64,000 nt of DNA from Polytrichum commune (taxonomy: Eukaryota; Streptophyta; Polytrichopsida; Polytrichales; Polytrichaceae). The notes beneath the pieces were generated by a model. The model was not told the DNA's origin and searched no databases. It was given only the letters and a program-made list of their open reading frames with translations. Shown here piece by piece: positions 58,455-64,000 of this stretch. Location: the NCBI GenBank assembly GCA_950295325.1, contig OX485808.1, forward strand, positions 18,744,527 through 18,808,526, given 5' to 3'. The position numbers and the translations under genes were made by a program. Position 1 is the stretch's first letter. The number at the start of each line of letters is the position of its first letter.

Positions 58455-58690
58455 ACAAGTAGCCAAACCAAATACACCTAACATTTTGATTTCTCAAGCA
58501 TATCCTACCCACAAGAAAGAGGCCTCGGATCCGAGGCCTCTTTCCAAACCTCCTCCTCATGCTAGAACATACAAGAAATGGCCAAATGCAAAAACAAGTA
58601 GCCAACTCAAATATACATAACATTTTGATTTTCAAGCATAAGCTACCCACAACTAAGAGGCCTCGGATCCGAGGCCTCTTCCCATAGGTC
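58455..58690. repeat. ~139-bp tandem duplication, each unit ending in a perfect palindrome
   Basis: ACAAGTAGCCAA... at about 58455 recurs at about 58594. Each unit ends in a palindrome centred on GGA/TCC with arms AGAGGCCTCGGA: 30 bp perfect at 58515-58544 and 26 bp perfect at 58655-58680. Confidence 0.92.
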
Positions 58691-58879
58691 CACCATCTTC
58701 TCAACCACACTGAATTTTCCCACGGCCATAGGGACTTGTTGGTAATTTTAAGAAACTTTTGGTCCTAAAAATTAGGCACTCCATAAATATCGGCCTCATA
58801 ATTCCAAAATTAAACTTCAAATATGTCCTAAATCCACGGTCATAGGGGTCCTAACTTTAGTTAAATGGAGTTTTAAATT

Positions 58880-59410
58880 TTGATTTTCTGCTCACGAGAT
58901 CTGCTCACCGCTCACCGCTCACATCGTAGCATTCCTGGGATCCGCTCTCCCCAGGTGAGGTGGAAGAGCACCGGGTCTGTTAGATCCGGACGAGGCCAGT
59001 CCCTTGTTCCGCGGACCTCGGATCGGTCCCGGACTCCAGACAGAGCTCGGACGCCGATAAGGCATCAAACTTCGGATCGAGAGGCAACTCCGAGTAGGGG
59101 TAAGGCCCCTATGACCCAAGCCTCGCCATCGTCTCCTCCGGACTGCCAAATGGTTAGCCCATTCCCTCCGCCACCCTCAAGGGCGGCCTCCAACAGGGAT
59201 CCACGGACTGCCTCGATCTCGGGCGGACAGAATCCGGAACAGCGCACCGGAAGCGATCCTTCCCCGATCCAGAGCGTCCGGAGCGTCCGGAAGGGAAGTA
59301 CAGTTTCCAGAACACCAGGTTCCGGAACACCACGGACAGAAGGAGCAAGGGACTCGGAGGATGAGATTGCCCCTTCTCCGAACATGAGGAGGATGCTTAC
59401 GCAACTATAG
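58880..59410 (+). CDS. Uncharacterised Ser/Arg/Pro-rich 176-codon frame, probable retroelement gag-like start
   Basis: Low-complexity, disordered composition (SDRSRTPDRARTPIRHQTSD) with no domain. Downstream sequence (59500-60800) is dense in TCCGGA and includes an AATAAA-like site near 59773. This fits a decayed or non-autonomous LTR element better than a host gene, but no LTR pair was found. Confidence 0.3.
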   Translation: MIFCSRDLLTAHRSHRSIPGIRSPQVRWKSTGSVRSGRGQSLVPRTSDRSRTPDRARTPIRHQTSDREATPSRGKAPMTQASPSSPPDCQMVSPFPPPPSRAASNRDPRTASISGGQNPEQRTGSDPSPIQSVRSVRKGSTVSRTPGSGTPRTEGARDSEDEIAPSPNMRRMLTQL

Positions 59411-59951
59411 AAGGCATCGCCAGGAGGGGGCTCATCCGCCGTCAATGAACTCGGCAGCCATTCGAAGGAGGGAGCAGCTCAGAAGAAGCACCGCTCTTCT
59501 TAGCTTAGGATGGTAGTTAGATTAGTTAGGCAGAATAGAGGTAGGAAGATAGGACTTAGGAGTTTTTGAAGATGAGGAATAAAATTCTCCCTTGGATTTT
59601 GTCAGTGGAAAATCCGGATCTTGATCCGGGAAATCCGGGAGGACGGAAGCAGTCAGGGTTTTCTTAAGGGCCACCGCCCTCAGATTGGGGAATTTGGGCC
59701 TCTACTTAAGGCTGAATAAGGAGTTGGAGAAGGGTTTCTTCTCCATTGTTGTATTCTGGTTGCTCCTACTCTAATAAATTCCTTGATTTCTCACTCCTTA
59801 ACTTTTCTTGCTTGATTTTGTGTACGAATGATTCGGAGATCGTTAGCGGGGGGGAGAGAGAGAGAGCACGAGGGATAGGAGTTCCGGATAGGACATGGGA
59901 GAGGAGACCCGGATTAGATCTAGTTATTGCCTTGCGGATCCTCTCTGTGTG

Positions 59952-60430
59952 TAGTGGGAGGGAAACCTCACTGTTCCGGATGGTTGAGTAACGTCTAGGT
60001 GGGATAGCCGCTGGGAGGATTGGGTGAGATCCGGAAGGGATCCGGACTTACGCCAATCTGATCTTCTGAAGAGGTCCCACCGCCCTTAGACGGACCAATC
60101 CGGAAAGTGGTACGGATCGCCCAGTTAGCTCAAATTGAGTAGAGTCCAAGGTAGTGGTAGTCGGATCGATCCGCCGGAAGGAGGGAAGGACCGGAACAGT
60201 TAGGATTCCGGGTTGGAGGCCATCTCCGGAGTGTAGTGGGAAGGGGACCTCATTGTTCCGGATGTTTGGGTAACTTCTAGGTGAGATAGTCGTGGGGAGG
60301 ACTGGGTAAAGATCAAGAAGGGATCCAAACTTGCGCCAATCTGATCCTCTGAAGAGGTCTCACCGCTTTTGGACGGGACAATCCGGAAAGTGGTACGGAT
60401 CACCCACTTATCCCGTCGAGTTAGATCTCC
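59952..60430. repeat. Direct repeat of ~200 bp in TCCGGA-rich sequence
   Basis: GTAGTGGGAGGGAAACCTCA at about 59952 recurs at about 60232 (GTAGTGGGAAGGGGACCTCA), followed in both by GCCAATCTGATC(T/C)TCTGAAG and AATCCGGAAAGTGGTACGGA. The region 59600-60860 has dozens of ATCCGGA-like words. Confidence 0.85.
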
Positions 60431-61260
60431 GAGTGGAATCTGGAATATTCCGGTCGTTGTAGTCCTAAGATATAATCCGGACCTCCCTGTGTAACCTACC
60501 AAGACGGATTTGGCTAATCCGGATTGGTTGTGAGGGAATATCCGGATCCCAATATTATAAGGGACGTCTTCACCGGAAGAAACCACCTATTCTAGAGGGT
60601 AGAACGTAGAGGGGTAAATCTAGACCATAGGGGTGAGTAAGTATTATAGTTAGGACCTAGAGATACAATCCGGAAAGGCAAACTCCGGAAGAAGAAGAGT
60701 GCCCAAAAGACCGAAAGGCCGGAAACCGGAGTTTCCAGAAATTCGGCTAAGGAGTGGAAGATAAGCGGGTACGGAGAGTTCTCGACTTCCTACACTTCAG
60801 AGAATCCCTGGACGATACTAGGGTCATCCGGACAAAACCGGATTAGGCACTTAAAAACGCCAATCCGGATACTTTGGTGTTCACGTGTTCCCACAAACAC
60901 AACATAATGCGGAATTGGAGGAGGGTTATATGTGAGTAGTGAGCGATGAGCAAGAACTTGTGAGTGGTGAGGAAGACAAATTATTTGGTAATAGACCCAA
61001 TGGTATCCTATAACCATGGTATTTTGGCATGAAGAATAATAATTCTAGGGTTCAGTATAAAATGGTAGGCATGATAAACAACATGAATGTTAGCTTGTAC
61101 ATAGAACACTATATTCGTTAAATTGAGACTTTTTGGGCATTTTGAGACATTCACATAAATAAGAACAAGGATAAATGGAACACATATTGGAGAAAGTTGT
61201 AAGATGCGAACACTTTGAAGCGGGTGTTTAGAACAAGAACCCCATTAATAACTCAATATT
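60431..61260. other. Region with no supported gene
   Basis: TCCGGA-rich until about 60870, then AT-rich. Short frames (e.g. 60790-61017, minus) show nothing recognisable. Confidence 0.45.
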
Positions 61261-61264
61261 TGGG

Positions 61265-61510
61265 ATTGTTTAGGGTGGGCAATCCAAACCTTAGGCCAAG
61301 TTGAAGGGGAAATCTTAAAACATTCATATTATCGCACAAAAACTTGTATGAATATGGTTTAGGTAGGGCAATCCAAACCATAGATCATATTGAAGGGGAA
61401 ATATGTAAACCAATATAATATAACATACAAAATATTCCAAACTCATATTTGTGATGGTTTAGGTAGGGCAATCCAAACCTTAGACCATATGGAAGGGGAA
61501 ATCATGTGAC
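61265..61510. repeat. Tandem repeat, three units of ~85-90 bp
   Basis: GGGCAATCCAAACC followed by a GAAGGGGAAAT box occurs at about 61279, 61367 and 61467, with AT-rich spacers between. Confidence 0.8.
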
Positions 61511-61644
61511 ACTTATATTATTGCAAAAAAAAACATACAAAGTGTGGCATGTAAAATGCATAGCATGCTAGCATCACACATCCATTGGATAGTGCGACCC
61601 AAAATGTTCTTGCCTATGGCCCAAAACCCTACGCCTACTATGGC

Positions 61645-62452
61645 CTATCTAGCCTCGGAGACTACCTCTTTTTCTTTTGCTTCATTTTCTTTTGCTTTTT
61701 TTTCTTTTGCCTCTTTTTCTTTTGCTGCGGCTTTTTTTGCTCGCATTGCTTCAACATTCCTGAAAATCTCCGCCCCGCGACTATAGCCATTCTTGGGGTG
61801 ACCGCCATCAATAACACATTTTGGATTCCGTCGGCCGCCCGAATTATACGACGAAGAATTCGAATACGATGAAGTGGACTGTCTTGCATTTCTGGTCATG
61901 GAGTAGAAACGCTCCAACTCGACGGACGTACTAGCCCGCATAGGTTTACGGGTGGGAGCAACCTGCAACGCGTGAATGCAAGAACACACGTGTTAGTTTA
62001 GGGAGGAAGACCCAAACGTGTCACACGTTCATTTTTTAAGTGCGGGATGATTGTAATGCGCGGTTAACCATGTTTTGGGGGGGGGGGGGGGGGTTCACCT
62101 TGTCACCGGGGGCGTTCCCGTCGGAGTTGGCGAGGAGGGGCAATGCGTCCCGCAAAGGAATAGGAAGGGTGCCACTCTTCGTAGGCCGAGCGTCCATCCG
62201 CAGCCGCCGTTGAGGTGTACTACTGCCGCCGGGCCGAGAGGGGGACGTCCGGACGCATTTGCGATTTATGCCCTTGAGCGGCGACGGGGACGGAGATCGC
62301 CGGAAGATTTTCTTGGGTGGGGGGCTATCGACGACGCCGGCGTCAAGAGGCTCCTTGGAGTAGTCGATGGCGGATGCGGCATCGTAGACAGTCTCGTAGA
62401 AGAAGCTCCCCAAGTTTGATTCGCTGACGATCTCAATCGAGGGCTCCAAACG
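61645..62452 (-). CDS. Two-exon gene of unknown function with Lys/Glu/Ala-rich coiled C-terminus
   Basis: Minus strand. Exon 62452-62099 follows acceptor TTTGCGCCAG and ends at donor GACAAG/GTGAAC; exon 61962-61645 follows acceptor CGTTGCAG. Both junctions are phase 0, giving a continuous frame: LEPSIEIVSESNLGSFFYET, a basic Ser/Pro-rich segment (KKIFRRSPSPSPLKGINRK), a Ser/Asn-rich stretch, then a repetitive coiled coil (AKKAAAKEKEAKEKKAKENE) to the stop. No known domain; it looks like a nuclear, largely disordered protein. The first exon(s) with the start were not identified; the pyrimidine-rich DNA before 62452 (about 62536-62460) fits an intron. It lies just downstream of the FCP1-like pseudogene on the same strand. 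Confidence 0.5.
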
Positions 62453-62571
62453 CTGGCGCAAAAAAGGAAACAAAACAAAACCCAAGGGGAGGGGGGGAGG
62501 GGGGAGCATGTGAAAATCGATATACAATTGAGGCATAATATATCACACACAATGGCACACCATGTAGTATC

Positions 62572-63380
62572 TCAAATGAGTTTATTATATTTCGCGTGAG
62601 CGTACAACTCTCTGTACATATAGTCCTTCGGATCCATGTATCTTTCGCCTATCAGATTACAACTAAGGAACCGGGGCACGGGTAGTCCGCTCCCCACGAG
62701 CGTTTGAATGTACTTAAGTAGGTCTAACAAAAAACGGTCTCGGACCTTCTCGACCGTCCACGTGGGGCAAACTATGAAGTTCGAGGTCGGGTTCAAAATG
62801 TTTTTGGAAGCGCTGTCGTCCACCATCAACATGTTGTCACGGGTGGGGCGAACGTCGTAGGGACAGCCGACCATGGTCGGACGCTGGTCCCATACGACTA
62901 GCTTCAAGACCTTAAGAAATTGGTTTACGGCGGGGTTGTTGGGCTTCTTCACAACCCTGCCCTCGGGGGTGTACAATGTTTTACAAGAATCTTGTCCTAG
63001 GACCAAGCACGGGGGTTGGAGTCCCTTGAAGATGAACTCCACGACGGCCTGGGTATTCTCGGACTTCATGGAGCTCCAAATGATCACCCACCATTTGGAT
63101 AGGGCGACCTGTAGGAAGCGCCGAAGGGACGGGCGGAGGTACACTAGCTTGCTTTTGATGTACGCGGGGGGTCCATCGTAGTTGGCGTCCTCGGGCTTGC
63201 AGAAAGGCACCGTGGGGACCCTCGGACAATGCACGCACTAGACAAGGACCCCGTTGAGGTCTAGCACCAGGAACCGGATCTTGGGAGGCGAAGGTGGCGA
63301 GGGCAAAATCGGGGGGACCACCGCGCTGTCCTCCACACTCCTCGGAGAGGATCGGTGGGGAGCTGCGACGCTATGCTCCG
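62572..63380 (-). pseudogene. FCP1-like HAD phosphatase, interrupted by a stop next to the catalytic motif
   Basis: The 220-codon frame 63234-62572 has the FCP1/NLI-interacting HAD layout: LRPSLRRFLQVALSKWWVIIWSS (middle motif, with S at the usual T/S position) and DNMLMVDDSASKNILNP (final motif, DD). The N-terminal catalytic motif is just upstream in the same frame, FLVLDLNGVLV at about 63270-63241, where DxNG replaces the DxDG of active enzymes. A TAG at 63240-63238 separates it from the rest. Upstream to about 63380 the frame is Pro/Ser-rich (PPILPSPPSPPKIR). Plants have DxNG HAD relatives, so the Asn may be ancestral, but the TAG would block a full-length protein unless an intron or error hides it. 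Confidence 0.65.
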
Positions 63381-63883
63381 AACCCTGCGGCGACGAGCGA
63401 GAGAAGGCGGCGAGGACTATGTTATGCTATGTTTAATTCAAGTAGAACGAAATATTTGTGCAAACACAAGAACAATTGGACCATTGGTGGCAACAAAAAC
63501 ATACAAGGGGACCAACATACATTGGGACACGGATGCTAACATATGGGCGCCAAAAATAATAATTTTATTTTTACAAATCTCTATGTACAATTTGATGGGA
63601 GGGGGCCGCGGTGAACGAGGGCATTCACACTATCCTAATTCTACATCTACAAAATTGGTTGCGCGCCGCCAAGGTCGAGCGTAGTCGAATGCAGACGAGA
63701 CGAAGGGGATCGCGGGGGGGCACGTTGGGGGCAGGGGGAGCAAGTGTAGAGCAGGGGGGGGCAAGGGGGTGTGCATTTCCTCCTAGCAAGGGGGACACGA
63801 CCAGGCCAACAAGACAATGACCCAAGAAGTTTGGGTCAGTCGACCCAAACTGGGAGGGCTCAGTGTATTACCTCGCCCTGGTC
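63381..63883. other. Region with no supported gene
   Basis: AT-rich then G-run-rich. Contains a hairpin with 10-bp perfect arms AGTTTGGGTC / GACCCAAACT and a 4-nt loop at 63828-63851. Confidence 0.5.
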
Positions 63884-64000
63884 ATGTCTCGACGATGTGG
63901 AAGCCTCCACTGTCCCCGCTGCCCCGCCTCTCTCGCCACCGCCTTCTCCGACGACGTCAGGAACCTTCTCCTGCAAACGATCGGCATCAGGCCCTTGTCC
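63884..64000 (+). CDS. Possible 5' end of a gene running out of the window
   Basis: ATG at 63884 opens 39 codons to the window edge (MSRRCGSLHCPRCPASLATA...). The later part (DDVRNLLLQTIGI) has protein-like composition. Too short to identify. Confidence 0.25.
   Translation, partial: MSRRCGSLHCPRCPASLATAFSDDVRNLLLQTIGIRPLS

Noticed and set aside
58880..59410. Ser/Arg-rich frame as an SR splicing factor
   Set aside because: No RNA-recognition motif, irregular SR dipeptides and a retroelement-like context.
62079..62094. Long G run as a functional G-quadruplex
   Set aside because: A homopolymer inside a predicted intron, prone to slippage and sequencing error; no further support.

Overview
The window looks like repeat-rich nuclear DNA of a land plant. 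The evidence is chromovirus-type Ty3/gypsy LTR retrotransposons primed by the standard plant initiator-Met tRNA site (TGGTATCAGAGC), GT-AG introns, a P-element/THAP9-like transposase gene and intron-embedded satellites. A non-seed plant (bryophyte, lycophyte or fern) seems plausible from the style of the single-copy genes, but the sequence alone does not fix the lineage. No rRNA, tRNA, CRISPR array or prokaryotic operon was seen.

Region 1 (1-41700) is mostly one retrotransposon family. Its LTR is about 973 bp, starts TGTCGCGCACC and ends GGGTTGCGACA. Copy A (minus) fills 1-6495. A plus-strand tandem array of copies sharing LTRs fills 11496-25111. A minus-strand tandem array fills 25112-40241. 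Two LTRs are solo and still show 5-bp target duplications: TGGGC around 18688-19663 and TGATA around 40727-41700. All six internal regions carry the same lesions: the reverse-transcriptase catalytic core is deleted, the first RNase H aspartate is lost, and a ~230-bp RNase H segment is tandemly multiplied (3, 3, 3, 4, 5, 3 units). All five copies that span the site also share one stop codon in integrase. The family therefore seems to have spread as an already defective, trans-mobilised element.

Between copy A and the plus-strand array lies an intact 1500-codon reading frame (6263-10765). It encodes a DDE/RNase H-like transposase of P-element/THAP9 type, and its first 78 codons are LTR sequence.

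Region 2 (40242-46600) holds a promoter-bearing gene fragment cut by an LTR, small uncertain genes and a 180-bp tandem repeat.

Region 3 (about 46600-58106) is the most unusual part. A multi-exon gene encodes a ParB-like domain (DGNHRRQAW box) followed by a permuted N4/N6-type DNA methyltransferase-like domain, a layout familiar from bacterial and phage modification enzymes. Its large introns are filled with an 85-bp satellite. The arrays flanking the middle exons are inverted relative to each other, so the pre-mRNA could fold into a long duplex. Two in-frame stops, one frame slip and a degenerate motif IV suggest this copy is decaying.

Region 4 (58107-64000) contains twin perfect palindromes, a TCCGGA-rich probable retroelement remnant, a small two-exon minus-strand gene, and an FCP1-like HAD phosphatase pseudogene.
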